Assembly: GCF_003233655.1 (NCBI RefSeq)
Contig: NZ_CP029829.1
Location: forward strand, 2,592,501 to 2,656,500
Length of the DNA stretch: 64,000 nt
Origin: Azospirillum ramasamyi
GTDB taxonomy: Bacteria; Pseudomonadota; Alphaproteobacteria; Azospirillales; Azospirillaceae
Direction of reading: 5' to 3'
A program made the position numbers and the translations under genes. A model generated the notes under the pieces. The model made no database searches. It had not been told where the DNA came from and was given only the letters and a program-made list of their open reading frames with translations. Positions 54,828-63,448 of the stretch are shown one piece after another; positions within the stretch are counted from its first letter, which is position 1; every line of letters begins with the position of its first letter.

Positions 54828-55778
54828 GTGCCCGCTTTCCTGCTGCGACGGCTGGTCAGCCTGATCGTCACCGTCTGGCTGGCCACAATCGTGGTCTTCA
54901 CCGTGCTGCAGCTGGTTCCCGGTGACCCGGCGCTGCTGATGCTGGGCGTCAATGCCCAGCCCGATACGCTGGCGGCATTGCGCAGCCAGATGGGTCTCGA
55001 CCAGCCGATCCTTACCCGTTACCTCGACTGGGTCGGCGGGCTGGCGCGCGGCGACCTCGGCGTCAGCCTGACCTACGGCCGCCCGGTGGCGGAGCTGGTG
55101 GCGGAACGGCTGACGGTGACCCTGCCGCTGTCCCTGCTGTCCCTGGCCATCAGCACGGTGGTTGCCCTGCCGCTCGGCCTCTATGCCGCGGCCAGGCGGG
55201 GCAGGGGCGGCGACTGGGCGGTGCTGGGCTTCGCTCAGCTCGGCGTGTCGATGCCCAGCTTCTGGATCGCCATCCTGCTGATCCTGCTGTTCTCGCTGAC
55301 CCTGCACTGGTTCCCGGCCGGCGGATTTCCGGGTTGGGACGGCGGCATCGGTCCGGCGCTGCATGCGCTGGTGCTGCCGGCCGTGGCGCTGGCCGTACCG
55401 GAGGCCGCCATTCTCGCCCGCGTCACCCGCACCGCCGTGCTCGACACGCTGGGCGAGGACCATATCCGCACCGCCCGCGCCAAGGGGGTGGGCCGCACGG
55501 CGGTCCTGCTGCGCCATGCCCTGCCCAATGCGCTGATCCCGGTGGCGACGGTGCTGGGGCTGCAGATCTCCTTCCTCGTCGCCGGCGCGGTGGTGGTGGA
55601 GAATGTCTTCACCCTGCCGGGGCTCGGCCGGCTGCTCTATCAGGCCATCGGCCAGCGCGACCTGATCGTCGTGCAGGGCGTGGTCGTGCTGCTTGCGCTG
55701 TTCGTCGTGCTGGTCAGCGCGCTGGTCGACATCGCCTGCGCGCTGGCCGACCCGCGGCCGAAGGGAGGGGCGTCGTGA
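54828..55778 (+). CDS. ABC transporter permease, DppB type
   Basis: The 316-aa inner membrane protein has about six hydrophobic segments. The N terminus LLRRLVSLIVTVWLATIVVF is typical for DppB/OppB, and the ATPase-docking EAA loop is AKGVGRTAVLLRHALPNALIPV. The start is GTG. It forms the channel with the next gene. It lies 36 nt after the binding-protein gene. Confidence 0.9.
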   Translation: MPAFLLRRLVSLIVTVWLATIVVFTVLQLVPGDPALLMLGVNAQPDTLAALRSQMGLDQPILTRYLDWVGGLARGDLGVSLTYGRPVAELVAERLTVTLPLSLLSLAISTVVALPLGLYAAARRGRGGDWAVLGFAQLGVSMPSFWIAILLILLFSLTLHWFPAGGFPGWDGGIGPALHALVLPAVALAVPEAAILARVTRTAVLDTLGEDHIRTARAKGVGRTAVLLRHALPNALIPVATVLGLQISFLVAGAVVVENVFTLPGLGRLLYQAIGQRDLIVVQGVVVLLALFVVLVSALVDIACALADPRPKGGAS

Positions 55779-55812
55779 TCGGGGCGCAAGAGGAGTTGAG
55801 GGGGCATCGCCG

Positions 55813-56649
55813 ATGGCAGTCCGCATGAGGCGCCTTCCCCTCTCCCTCCATCTCGGCGCCGTCCTGACCCTGCTGCTGGTCGCCATGGCGCTGCTGTCTC
55901 TGCTGTGGACGCCCTACCCGGCGGAGCAGGTGCGCGTGCTGGCCCGGCTGAAGCCGCCGAGCGCCGCCCATTGGCTGGGCACCGACCATTTCGGGCGCGA
56001 CGTGCTGTCGATGATCATGGTCGGCGCCCGCAACTCGCTGGCGGTGGGGGCGGCGGCGGTCGGGCTCGGGCTGCTGGGCGGGGTGCCGCTCGGGCTGCTG
56101 GCCGCCGGGCTGGGGCGCTGGGGGGACGAGGTGATGGCGCGGCTGGGCGATCTGGTCTTCGCCTTCCCCGCCGTGCTGACGGCGATCCTGCTGACCGCGG
56201 CGCTGGGGGCCGGGGCCATCAACGTCGTGGTGGCGCTGGCCCTGTTCAACGCCGCGGTGCTGGCCCGCGTCACCCGTGGCGCGGCGCTGGCGGTGTGGCG
56301 GCGGCCCTTCGTCGGTGCGGCGCTGGCGCTGGGGCGGGGGCCGCTGTCAGTGACGCTGGTGCATGTGCTGCCCAACATCGCCGGCATCGTCGTGGTCCAG
56401 GCCACCGTCCTGTTCGCCATCGCCATCGTCAACGAGGCGGCGCTGAGCTATCTCGGTCTCGGCATCCAGCCGCCCAGCCCCAGCTGGGGCAAGATGCTGG
56501 GCGACGCCCAGACCTACCTGTTCACCGCGCCCTTGCAGGCGGTGTTCCCGGGTGTCGCCATTGCGCTCAGCGTGATGGGGCTGACGATGCTGGGGGATGG
56601 GCTGCGCGACTGGCTCGACCCGCGGCACCGGTCTTCGGGGATGATGTAG
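55813..56649 (+). CDS. ABC transporter permease, DppC type
   Basis: The 278-aa membrane protein contains the DppC/OppC marker HWLGTDHFGRDVLSMIMVGAR near residue 55 and an EAA loop LALGRGPLSVTLVHVLPNIA. It ends GDGLRDWLDPRHR. It starts at 55813 (a second ATG is at 55825). It ends the operon: no ATP-binding subunit follows before the opposite-strand gene at 56704, so the energy subunits must be encoded elsewhere. Confidence 0.9.
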   Translation: MAVRMRRLPLSLHLGAVLTLLLVAMALLSLLWTPYPAEQVRVLARLKPPSAAHWLGTDHFGRDVLSMIMVGARNSLAVGAAAVGLGLLGGVPLGLLAAGLGRWGDEVMARLGDLVFAFPAVLTAILLTAALGAGAINVVVALALFNAAVLARVTRGAALAVWRRPFVGAALALGRGPLSVTLVHVLPNIAGIVVVQATVLFAIAIVNEAALSYLGLGIQPPSPSWGKMLGDAQTYLFTAPLQAVFPGVAIALSVMGLTMLGDGLRDWLDPRHRSSGMM

Positions 56650-56703
56650 TCGGCGGGGGGAGGTGAGGTGGGGGTCTGACGTCGCAAGGAATGCTGCCCC
56701 CGC

Positions 56704-58356
56704 TCACCCCACCGGCCGCGTCCGCTCCGACAGCTCGATCAGGTCCATCAGTTCGTTGCTTTTCCAGTAGCGGGACTTGCCCACCTCGGTGCGCGCCGTG
56801 GCGACGAGGTCGTCGATGATCGCCTGCTCTTCCGCGCCCAGTTCGCCGCCGCGCTCCAGCCGATGCGACAGCAGGCGGGTCATGTTGTGGCTGAAGGTTG
56901 GGATCCAGGCGCTGACGCGCTGGCCGAACACCCCGGCGATGGCGTTGATGCGCAGAAGATGCTCCATCCGCTCGTCCAGCGGGTCGGCATCCTCGAACTT
57001 CATCGCCTTCTCGACATTGGCGCGCAGCTCCTCCAGCAGGTTTTCGCGCCATTTCACCAGATCGTAGGTCTCGAACCCGAAGTCGCGCGACATCGCCTGC
57101 CAGCGCCACAGCAGCCGGTCGAGCCAGACGACGTCGGCATGGTCGATCACCGGCTGGCGCCTGGCGGCGGCGGCCTGGGCGGAACGTTCCATCGCCACCG
57201 CGGCCACGCGCGCCCCGATGATCCTGGCCGCCTGGGTCCAGGCGTTGCGGAAGGCCGGCTCGCTGCGCCGGTCCTCCATCAGCCCGGCGGTGATGGCGGC
57301 GTGGATCAGCTGGTCGAGCCGCTGCACCAGCGCCTCCAGCCGCGCCTTCTCCTTGGCGCTGGGCCGGATGGCGGAGCCGGGCACCCGGTCGTTCAGCTTC
57401 AGGATGACGGTCAGCGCCGCGGTCAGCGCGCGGGTGACGCCGACGAAATGGCCGGTCAGCGCCGCGGTCATCGCATCGCCGCGGCCGGGATCGACGCCGC
57501 TCTGCCGGATATGGAGCGCCGCGACCGGATAATTGCGCTTCACCGTCAGCACGGACAGCGGCAGCAGGTTCGCCAGATCGTCGCCGCAGCGGTCGCGCAG
57601 CTGCTCCGTCGCGTCCAGCAGGATGTCGGCCAGCCGGTTCGCCTCCGCCTCGCCGCTGCAGGTGGCCGGGAAATTCTCCAGCCGCTCGGCGACCGGCTTC
57701 ACCGCGCCTTCGGCATTGGCCAGAACCAGATGCATCAGCCGCAGCGTGCCGATGTCGATGGCCGGCGTCTTTTCCAGGAATCCCGACATCAGCCGGGTGC
57801 GGCGCGGCCGGTTGCGCGACAGGGCGGCCAGCAGTTCGTCCACCGATTTCCTGTTCGCCAGCACGGCGTCCAGATGCTTCACCGCGGCGACGCGCATCCG
57901 CTCCTTCATCACCATGGCGACGGGGGAGCGCAGGATGCGGTCGATCACGTCGCCGCGCGCCATCTCGTCCAGCGTCTCCTGCGCCTCCACCGCCAGCAGC
58001 GGGAAGGCGTCGCGGCTCAGCGCCTCCCACAGGGCGCCGACGTCGACCCGCTGCAGCATGCCGGGAATCGACAGGCCGGCGTGGTACAGGACGTCGTCGT
58101 CGATCAGGAAGGCTTCGAACAGGTTGGTGAACAGGCGTCTTGCGCGGTTGGTGCGCTGGCGGTTCAGGTACTCGATGACATATTGGCGGACGAGCTGGAC
58201 CCGGTCGGTCGGCTCGCTGTCCATGCCCTCGATCTCGCTCAGCAGGCTGTAGACGAGGCTTGCCGGCAGCCGGGCCACCAGCGCGTCGATCTTCTGCCGC
58301 AGCTCGTCCTGGTGCAGTTCATCCGGGCGAATGTTGCCGGTCGAATCGTCGGTCAT
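56704..58356 (-). CDS. Large conserved protein of unknown function, paralog B
   Basis: The 550-aa helical protein is a homologue of the product of 37783-39513. It shares RARRLFTNLFEAFLIDDDVL, LQRVDVGALWEALSRDAFPL and, near the end, DVVWLDRLLWRWQAMSRDFG and ARTEVGKSRYWKSNELMDLI. No signal peptide, membrane segment or known enzyme motif is visible. It stands alone between two unrelated transcripts. The function is unknown. Confidence 0.75.
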   Translation of the reverse strand: MTDDSTGNIRPDELHQDELRQKIDALVARLPASLVYSLLSEIEGMDSEPTDRVQLVRQYVIEYLNRQRTNRARRLFTNLFEAFLIDDDVLYHAGLSIPGMLQRVDVGALWEALSRDAFPLLAVEAQETLDEMARGDVIDRILRSPVAMVMKERMRVAAVKHLDAVLANRKSVDELLAALSRNRPRRTRLMSGFLEKTPAIDIGTLRLMHLVLANAEGAVKPVAERLENFPATCSGEAEANRLADILLDATEQLRDRCGDDLANLLPLSVLTVKRNYPVAALHIRQSGVDPGRGDAMTAALTGHFVGVTRALTAALTVILKLNDRVPGSAIRPSAKEKARLEALVQRLDQLIHAAITAGLMEDRRSEPAFRNAWTQAARIIGARVAAVAMERSAQAAAARRQPVIDHADVVWLDRLLWRWQAMSRDFGFETYDLVKWRENLLEELRANVEKAMKFEDADPLDERMEHLLRINAIAGVFGQRVSAWIPTFSHNMTRLLSHRLERGGELGAEEQAIIDDLVATARTEVGKSRYWKSNELMDLIELSERTRPVG

Positions 58357-58534
58357 GCGCGGGCCGCCACGCGATGTTGGAAGGCGCTGGCGGGCGCAGG
58401 GACTCCGCCGCGCGTCATTTAGGACGAAAACGGTAAATTTTTACGTAATGAGTCCTAAACAGGCGAACGGGGTCACCGGCGCGATCCCCGCATGCCGCGG
58501 GCGGCCGCGCCGGTGGTTGTCCGTCAGCCGGCAG

Positions 58535-59029
58535 TCAGCCCTGGCGCAGCTTGGCGATCGGCTGCGAGAACTGCAGTTCGATGTCCCAGGGGAAGTGGAT
58601 CCAGGTGTCCTGGCTGACTTCGGTGATGAAGGTGTCGACCAGGGGCCGGCCGGCCGGCTTGGCGTAGACGGTGGCGAAATGCGCCTTCGGCAGCAATTTG
58701 CGCACGACTTCCGCCGTCTTGCCGGTGTCCACCAGGTCGTCGATGATCAGCCAGCCCTCGCCGTCGCCGGCATTGGCGCCCTCGACACCCTTCAGCACCG
58801 TCGCATTGCGCTGCTTCTGGTGATCGTAGCTGGAGACACAGACGGTGTCGATCATGCGGATTTCGAGCTCGCGCGCGATGATCGCCGCAGGAACCATGCC
58901 GCCGCGCGTGATCGCGATGATGCCCTTCCACGGGCCACGGTCGATCAGGCGCCAGGCCAGCGCCTTGGCGTTGCGGTGGAGCTCTTCCCAGGACACCGGG
59001 AAATGCTTGTTGAAGGGGGCTTCGGCCAC
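58535..59029 (-). CDS. gpt: Xanthine phosphoribosyltransferase
   Basis: The 164-aa protein has the PRPP-binding motif [16 protein letters not shown] near residue 98 and the family block [31 protein letters not shown] is the flexible loop. It converts xanthine and guanine to their nucleotides in purine salvage. The start is GTG at 59029 with GGAGAG upstream; the longer frame to 59101 reads through sequence without family resemblance. Confidence 0.92.
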   Translation of the reverse strand: MAEAPFNKHFPVSWEELHRNAKALAWRLIDRGPWKGIIAITRGGMVPAAIIARELEIRMIDTVCVSSYDHQKQRNATVLKGVEGANAGDGEGWLIIDDLVDTGKTAEVVRKLLPKAHFATVYAKPAGRPLVDTFITEVSQDTWIHFPWDIELQFSQPIAKLRQG

Positions 59030-59190
59030 GGTGCTGACTCTCCAAAAACGGCAAGTGGACTGTATAACCCAGCCGCCGCCGCCCGGCAATCGGGCCGGCA
59101 ATCAGGCCGGCAATCGGGGGTGCTTCGTGCGCGGTGGACCGGCCGTCGCAGGGGCGTCGCAAGGCCGGCGACAATTCGTGAAAAAAGCGC

Positions 59191-59219
59191 TTGCGGGGCA
59201 GGGGGTGTTTGAGTATGTT
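59191..59219 (+). promoter_or_regulatory. Promoter of the first tRNA-Arg gene
   Basis: TTGCGG (-35) and TATGTT (-10) are separated by 17 bp, about 53 bases before the tRNA. The segment TTGAGTA-GTTGCGCGCCTCGACGCC around the -10 recurs at the second tRNA-Arg promoter. Confidence 0.6.
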
Positions 59220-59271
59220 GCGCGCCTCGACGCCGACGGCCTGCCGCCGACGCCGGGACAGACGGTGGATA

Positions 59272-59348
59272 AAGCGCCCGTAGCTCAGCTGGATAGAGCA
59301 TCAGACTACGAATCTGAGGGTCAGGAGTTCGAATCTCTTCGGGCGCGC
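59272..59348 (+). tRNA. tRNA-Arg (ACG), copy 1
   Basis: This 77-nt cloverleaf with encoded CCA starts GCGCCCGTAGCTCAG and has the anticodon loop CTACGAA. The TTCGAATC arm is intact. The sequence is identical to copy 2, 264 bp downstream. Confidence 0.97.
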
Positions 59349-59368
59349 CATCCTCCCCGTTTGACAAT

Positions 59369-59392
59369 ACAGGCCACCTCCGCGGTGGCCTT
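59369..59392 (+). terminator. Terminator after tRNA-Arg copy 1
   Basis: AGGCCACC pairs with GGTGGCCT, followed by TTGTC. The stem is short, with a weak T run. Confidence 0.7.
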
Positions 59393-59454
59393 TGTCGTCT
59401 GGGGCACCGTCGAAATCCGCAAGAAAGCTTCGCGTTTTTCTTCGTGAAAAGCTC

Positions 59455-59483
59455 TTGCCTTCGATGACGGATTTGAGTAGGTT
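59455..59483 (+). promoter_or_regulatory. Promoter of the second tRNA-Arg gene
   Basis: TTGCCT and TAGGTT are separated by 17 bp. The layout and the sequence after the -10 match the first tRNA-Arg promoter, so the two genes were copied together with their promoter. Confidence 0.58.
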
Positions 59484-59535
59484 GCGCGCCTCGACGCCGG
59501 GGGACACTTCGACGGCGAGACGTTTGGTGGATAAG

Positions 59536-59612
59536 GCGCCCGTAGCTCAGCTGGATAGAGCATCAGACTACGAATCTGAGGGTCAGGAGTTCGAATCTCT
59601 TCGGGCGCGCCA
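59536..59612 (+). tRNA. tRNA-Arg (ACG), copy 2
   Basis: This gene is identical in sequence to the tRNA at 59272-59348, with anticodon ACG and encoded CCA. It has its own promoter and terminator. Confidence 0.97.
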
Positions 59613-59639
59613 TCCTCCAAAGAGCCATGACCGACATGC

Positions 59640-59664
59640 AAGGCCGCCTCCGGGCGGCCTTTGT
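59640..59664 (+). terminator. Terminator after tRNA-Arg copy 2
   Basis: AAGGCCGCC pairs with GGCGGCCTTT around a short loop. It resembles the terminator of copy 1 in stem layout but differs in sequence. Confidence 0.68.
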
Positions 59665-59743
59665 CGTTTCACGACTTCGTTGCTCTGGCGCGAGCCCCGG
59701 TGGCTCCTCTACACTTGCGGCCCGCACCACTGGATGCACGGCC

Positions 59744-60694
59744 ATGCCCCGCAGCGACTTCTATCCGCCCATCGACCCGTACCAGACCGGCACGCTCGCC
59801 GTCGACGGGATCCACACGGTCTATTGGGAGCAGGCGGGCAACCCGCGCGGCGTGCCGGTGATGTTCCTGCATGGCGGGCCGGGGGCCGGGGCCTCGCCCA
59901 CCCACCGCCGCTTCTTCGACCCCGCCCATTACCGCATCGTCGTGATGGACCAGCGCGGGGCCGGCCGCTCCACGCCCTTGGGCGAAACGCGCGAGAACAC
60001 CACGGAGAGGCTGATCGAGGACATCGAGACGCTGCGCCGGCATCTGGGGATCGAGCGCTGGCACCTGTTCGGCGGCTCCTGGGGATCGACGCTGGCGCTC
60101 GCCTATGCGCAGACCCATCCGGAGCGCTGCCTGGGCCTGATCCTGCGCGGCATCTTCCTGATGCGGAAGAGCGAGATCGACTGGTTCCTCTATTCCATGC
60201 GCGTGCTGTTCCCCGAAGCCTGGGCCGCCTTCGCCGGCCATATCCCGGAGGACGAGCGCGGCGACCTGCTGGAGGCGTATTGGAAGCGGCTCGACTCGCC
60301 GGATTCGATGGTTCGCATGGCGGCGGCGCGGGTGTGGAGCATCTATGAGGGCAGCTGTTCGTCCCTGCTGCCGTCGCCCGACCTGATCGCCGCCAGCGGC
60401 GAGGACCGCCACGCCCTGGGGCTGGCGCGGATCGAGGCGCATTACTTCCGCTCCAACCGCTTCACGCCGGAAGACAAGCTGCTGCGCGACGTCCACCGCA
60501 TCCGCCATCTGCCGGGGGTGATCGTCCAGGGCCGCTACGACATCGTTTGCCCGACGATCTCCGCCGACGCGCTGCACCGCGCCTGGCCGGAGGCCGATTA
60601 CCGCATCGTCCCCGACGCCGGCCATTCCGCCATGGAGCCCGGCATCCGCACGGCGCTTATCCAGGCGACGGAGCGGTTCAAGGAATATCGTTGA
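59744..60694 (+). CDS. pip: Proline iminopeptidase
   Basis: The 316-aa alpha/beta hydrolase has the oxyanion loop FLHGGPGAGAS near residue 45, the DQRGAGRS block, and the nucleophile elbow GGSWGSTLAL. The late YDIVCP and DAGHSAMEPG give the acid and the histidine. It removes N-terminal proline from peptides. The start MPRSDFYPPI fits the family; the longer frame begins in the tRNA spacer. Confidence 0.93.
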   Translation: MPRSDFYPPIDPYQTGTLAVDGIHTVYWEQAGNPRGVPVMFLHGGPGAGASPTHRRFFDPAHYRIVVMDQRGAGRSTPLGETRENTTERLIEDIETLRRHLGIERWHLFGGSWGSTLALAYAQTHPERCLGLILRGIFLMRKSEIDWFLYSMRVLFPEAWAAFAGHIPEDERGDLLEAYWKRLDSPDSMVRMAAARVWSIYEGSCSSLLPSPDLIAASGEDRHALGLARIEAHYFRSNRFTPEDKLLRDVHRIRHLPGVIVQGRYDIVCPTISADALHRAWPEADYRIVPDAGHSAMEPGIRTALIQATERFKEYR

Positions 60695-60751
60695 CGCTCT
60701 CCGTGACGCCCCGGGCTTTAACTTCGATCCCTTCCACCCCACACTCTGCCG

Positions 60752-61594
60752 ATGCCTGAACTTCCCGAAGTCGAGACGGTGTGCCGGGGCCTCGCCCCGC
60801 ACCTCGAAGGCCGGCGGCTGGTCCGTGTGGAGCAGCGGCGGCCGAACCTGCGCACCCCCTTTCCGCCGCGCTTCTGCGAGAGGCTGACCGGCCGGCGCAT
60901 CGAGTCGGTGCGGCGGCGGGCCAAATACATCCTGATGCATCTGGATGACGGCGGCGTGCTGATCGCCCATCTCGGCATGTCCGGCCGCATGATCATCGCG
61001 CCGGAGCGCCCCGAATCCTACGACAAGCACGACCATGTGGTGTTCGAGACCGACGCCGGCACCGTCGTCACCTTCAACGACGCCCGCCGTTTCGGCCTGA
61101 TGGACCTGACGGTGGCGGACGCGCTGGGCGACCATCCGATGCTGCGCAACCTGGGGCCGGAGCCGCTGGGCAACGAATTCTCCGGCCCGGAGCTCGCCCG
61201 CCGTCTGGCCGGCAGGATGACGCCGATCAAGGCCGCCCTGCTGGACCAGAGCGTCGTCGCCGGCCTCGGCAACATCTATGTGTCGGAGGCGCTGTACCAG
61301 TCCGGCATCCTGCCCACCCGCAGCGCCGCCAGCCTGACCGGCGAAGAGGCCGACCGTCTCGCCAATGCGGTGCGCGAGGTGCTGGAGCGCGCCATCGCCG
61401 CCGGCGGCTCCTCGCTCCGCGACTACCGGCAGGCGTCGGGAGAGCTGGGCTATTTCCAGCACCAGTTCGCCGTCTACGATCGGGAGGGGGAGGGATGCCC
61501 CGATTGCGACTGCGACCGTACCCGGACGGGAGGCATTCAGCGGATTGTACAGTCAGGCCGCTCGACTTTCTTTTGTGCGGCGCGCCAACGGTGA
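60752..61594 (+). CDS. mutM: Formamidopyrimidine-DNA glycosylase
   Basis: The 280-aa protein starts [14 protein letters not shown], which gives the catalytic proline 2 and glutamate 3, and has the helix-two-turn-helix region [20 protein letters not shown]. It removes 8-oxoguanine and cuts the strand by beta-delta elimination. The C-terminal zinc finger is unusual: CPDCDC is followed by [14 protein letters not shown], where a C-x-x-C pair is normally found. The fourth cysteine is thus an arginine, with the extra cysteine in CPDCDC as a possible substitute. Upstream of rpsT in the usual alphaproteobacterial mutM-ech-rpsT order. Confidence 0.93.
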   Translation: MPELPEVETVCRGLAPHLEGRRLVRVEQRRPNLRTPFPPRFCERLTGRRIESVRRRAKYILMHLDDGGVLIAHLGMSGRMIIAPERPESYDKHDHVVFETDAGTVVTFNDARRFGLMDLTVADALGDHPMLRNLGPEPLGNEFSGPELARRLAGRMTPIKAALLDQSVVAGLGNIYVSEALYQSGILPTRSAASLTGEEADRLANAVREVLERAIAAGGSSLRDYRQASGELGYFQHQFAVYDREGEGCPDCDCDRTRTGGIQRIVQSGRSTFFCAARQR

Positions 61595-61606
61595 TATAGC
61601 TGGGGC

Positions 61607-62050
61607 ATGACGGCTCTACCGGCCATGCTCCGGGCGGCGTCCGCCGCTTTCCTCCTTGCCGGCCCCGCGGTCGCGGGCCTGGGGAGCTTCCTTATTCCCA
61701 TTCCTCCGGCATTCGCCGCCCAACTGGCCGCTGCCGACTCCGGGCCGTTCGTCCCCGGCTTCACCGACGTTCCGGTGATGCCCGGGCTGGCGACCGCCGA
61801 ATCGGAGCCGCTGGTCTTCGACAAGCCGGGCGGGCGGATCGTCCAGGCCGTGCTGTCGGGGGAGGTGCCGCGCCAAGCGGTGCTGGCCTTCTACGACCAG
61901 ACCCTGCCGCAGCTGGGCTGGCGCCGGGCATCCGACCGCGTCTTCGTCCGCGAGGGCGAGGAACTGCGGCTGGAATTCCCCCAGCAGACCCCCAAACAGG
62001 CCAAGTCCAAGGCCGCGACCGCCGTCCGCTTCACTTTGACGCCGCGCTGA
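61607..62050 (+). CDS. Small exported protein of unknown function
   Basis: The 147-aa protein has a hydrophobic N terminus ([20 protein letters not shown]) and a likely cleavage near AFAA (residue 37). The mature part has a strand-rich core: [46 protein letters not shown]. The pattern is similar to small alphaproteobacterial secreted proteins found next to mutM. It is 12 nt after mutM, so it is probably co-transcribed. Confidence 0.75.
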   Translation: MTALPAMLRAASAAFLLAGPAVAGLGSFLIPIPPAFAAQLAAADSGPFVPGFTDVPVMPGLATAESEPLVFDKPGGRIVQAVLSGEVPRQAVLAFYDQTLPQLGWRRASDRVFVREGEELRLEFPQQTPKQAKSKAATAVRFTLTPR

Positions 62051-62156
62051 CGGCGGGCACACCCGCCATATTCGCGCAAATTCCAGATCGACACCCCTAC
62101 ACAACCACGAGTCCCGGAAGCAACCGGGCTCGCCCCATCGGGAGAGTGCTGCAGCC

Positions 62157-62933
62157 ATGTCGTATGAAACCATCCTCGTCGAGACCCGCGGCCCCGTCGG
62201 CCTGATCACCCTCAACCGTCCGAAGGCTCTGAACGCGCTGTGCGACCAGCTGGTGACCGAGCTGGGTCGGGCTCTCGATGATTTCGAGGCCGACAGCGCC
62301 ATCGGCGCCATCGTCGTGACCGGATCGGAGCGTGCCTTCGCCGCCGGCGCCGACATCAAGGAGATGGCCGGCTTCTCCTATATGGATGTCTACAATTCCA
62401 ACTTCATCACCGCGAAGTGGGAGCGGCTGGCCAAGTGCCGCAAGCCGACCATCGCCGCGGTCGCCGGCTTCGCGCTGGGCGGCGGCTGCGAGCTGGCGAT
62501 GATGGCCGACTTCATCCTGGCCGCCGACACCGCCAAGTTCGGCCAGCCGGAGGTCACCATCGGCACCATCCCCGGCGCCGGCGGCACCCAGCGCCTGACC
62601 CGCTTCGTCGGCAAGTCCAAGGCGATGGAGATGGTCCTGACCGGCCGCATGATCGACGCCGCCGAGGCCGAGCGTTGCGGCCTCGTCTCCCGCATCGTCC
62701 CGGCCGCCGAGCTGGTGGAGGAGGCGGTGAAGGTCGCCACCAAGATCGCCTCGCTGTCGCAGCCGGTCATCGCCATGGCCAAGGAAGCGGTCAACGTCGC
62801 CTATGAGTCGACCCTGGCCGAGGGCATCCGTTTCGAGCGCCGCCTGTTCCATTCGACCTTCGCCACCGAAGATCAGAAGGAAGGCATGGCGGCCTTCGCC
62901 GAGAAGCGGCAGCCCGGCTGGAAGAATCGCTGA
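62157..62933 (+). CDS. Enoyl-CoA hydratase
   Basis: The 258-aa crotonase-fold protein has the oxyanion-hole [11 protein letters not shown] and [17 protein letters not shown] with the first glutamate. [19 protein letters not shown] supplies the second glutamate. It hydrates enoyl-CoA in fatty acid degradation. It lies in the mutM-ech-rpsT order typical for Alphaproteobacteria near dnaA. It is intact. Confidence 0.95.
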   Translation: MSYETILVETRGPVGLITLNRPKALNALCDQLVTELGRALDDFEADSAIGAIVVTGSERAFAAGADIKEMAGFSYMDVYNSNFITAKWERLAKCRKPTIAAVAGFALGGGCELAMMADFILAADTAKFGQPEVTIGTIPGAGGTQRLTRFVGKSKAMEMVLTGRMIDAAEAERCGLVSRIVPAAELVEEAVKVATKIASLSQPVIAMAKEAVNVAYESTLAEGIRFERRLFHSTFATEDQKEGMAAFAEKRQPGWKNR

Positions 62934-63128
62934 GTCGTCGAACACCCTTCGACTCTGCCGCCTGAGCCATCCCCTGCATCTTGCGGGGGATGGACCAGAT
63001 CCCATCAAGATGTCGTCCGCGTACGATTAGTCAAAATCATCGGGCGTCCACGCCTTGACTCGCGGTGCGCTGCCGCGTATAAGGCGCGCTCGCATCACGA
63101 CAGCCGTGTCGTTCGGAGTAGGGTTTCC

Positions 63129-63389
63129 ATGGCCAATCATAAGTCCGCTGAAAAGCGCATTCGTCAGACCGAGCGTCGCACGGAAGTCAACCGTGCCCGC
63201 ATCAGCCGCATCCGCTCCTTCGTGAAGAAGGTCGAGGGCGCGATCCAGAGCGGCGACAAGTCCGCTGCCGCCGACGCGTTCAAGTCCGCTCAGCCGGAGC
63301 TGATGCGCGGCGTGTCCAAGGGCGTGCTGCACAAGAACACCGTGTCGCGCAAGCTGTCGCGTCTGTCGGCTGCGATCAAGGCTCTCTGA
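63129..63389 (+). CDS. rpsT: 30S ribosomal protein S20
   Basis: The 86-aa basic protein starts [20 protein letters not shown] and ends with a helix-rich [19 protein letters not shown]. It is a typical S20 that binds 16S rRNA early in 30S assembly. A strong terminator follows. In many Alphaproteobacteria dnaA comes next. Confidence 0.98.
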   Translation: MANHKSAEKRIRQTERRTEVNRARISRIRSFVKKVEGAIQSGDKSAAADAFKSAQPELMRGVSKGVLHKNTVSRKLSRLSAAIKAL

Positions 63390-63412
63390 TAGAGCTTTCA
63401 TCCGCTGGTTTC

Positions 63413-63448
63413 AAAAAGCCGCGCCCGTGACTCGGGGCGCGGCTTTTT
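63413..63448 (+). terminator. Rho-independent terminator after rpsT
   Basis: AAAAAGCCGCGCCC pairs with GGGCGCGGCTTTTT across GTGACTCG, with a clear T run. It also faces the other strand, where no gene is present. Confidence 0.9.

Noticed and set aside
53142-55886. 914-aa open frame opposite the transporter genes
   Set aside because: Antisense shadow; the plus-strand binding protein and permease have signal peptide and membrane segments.
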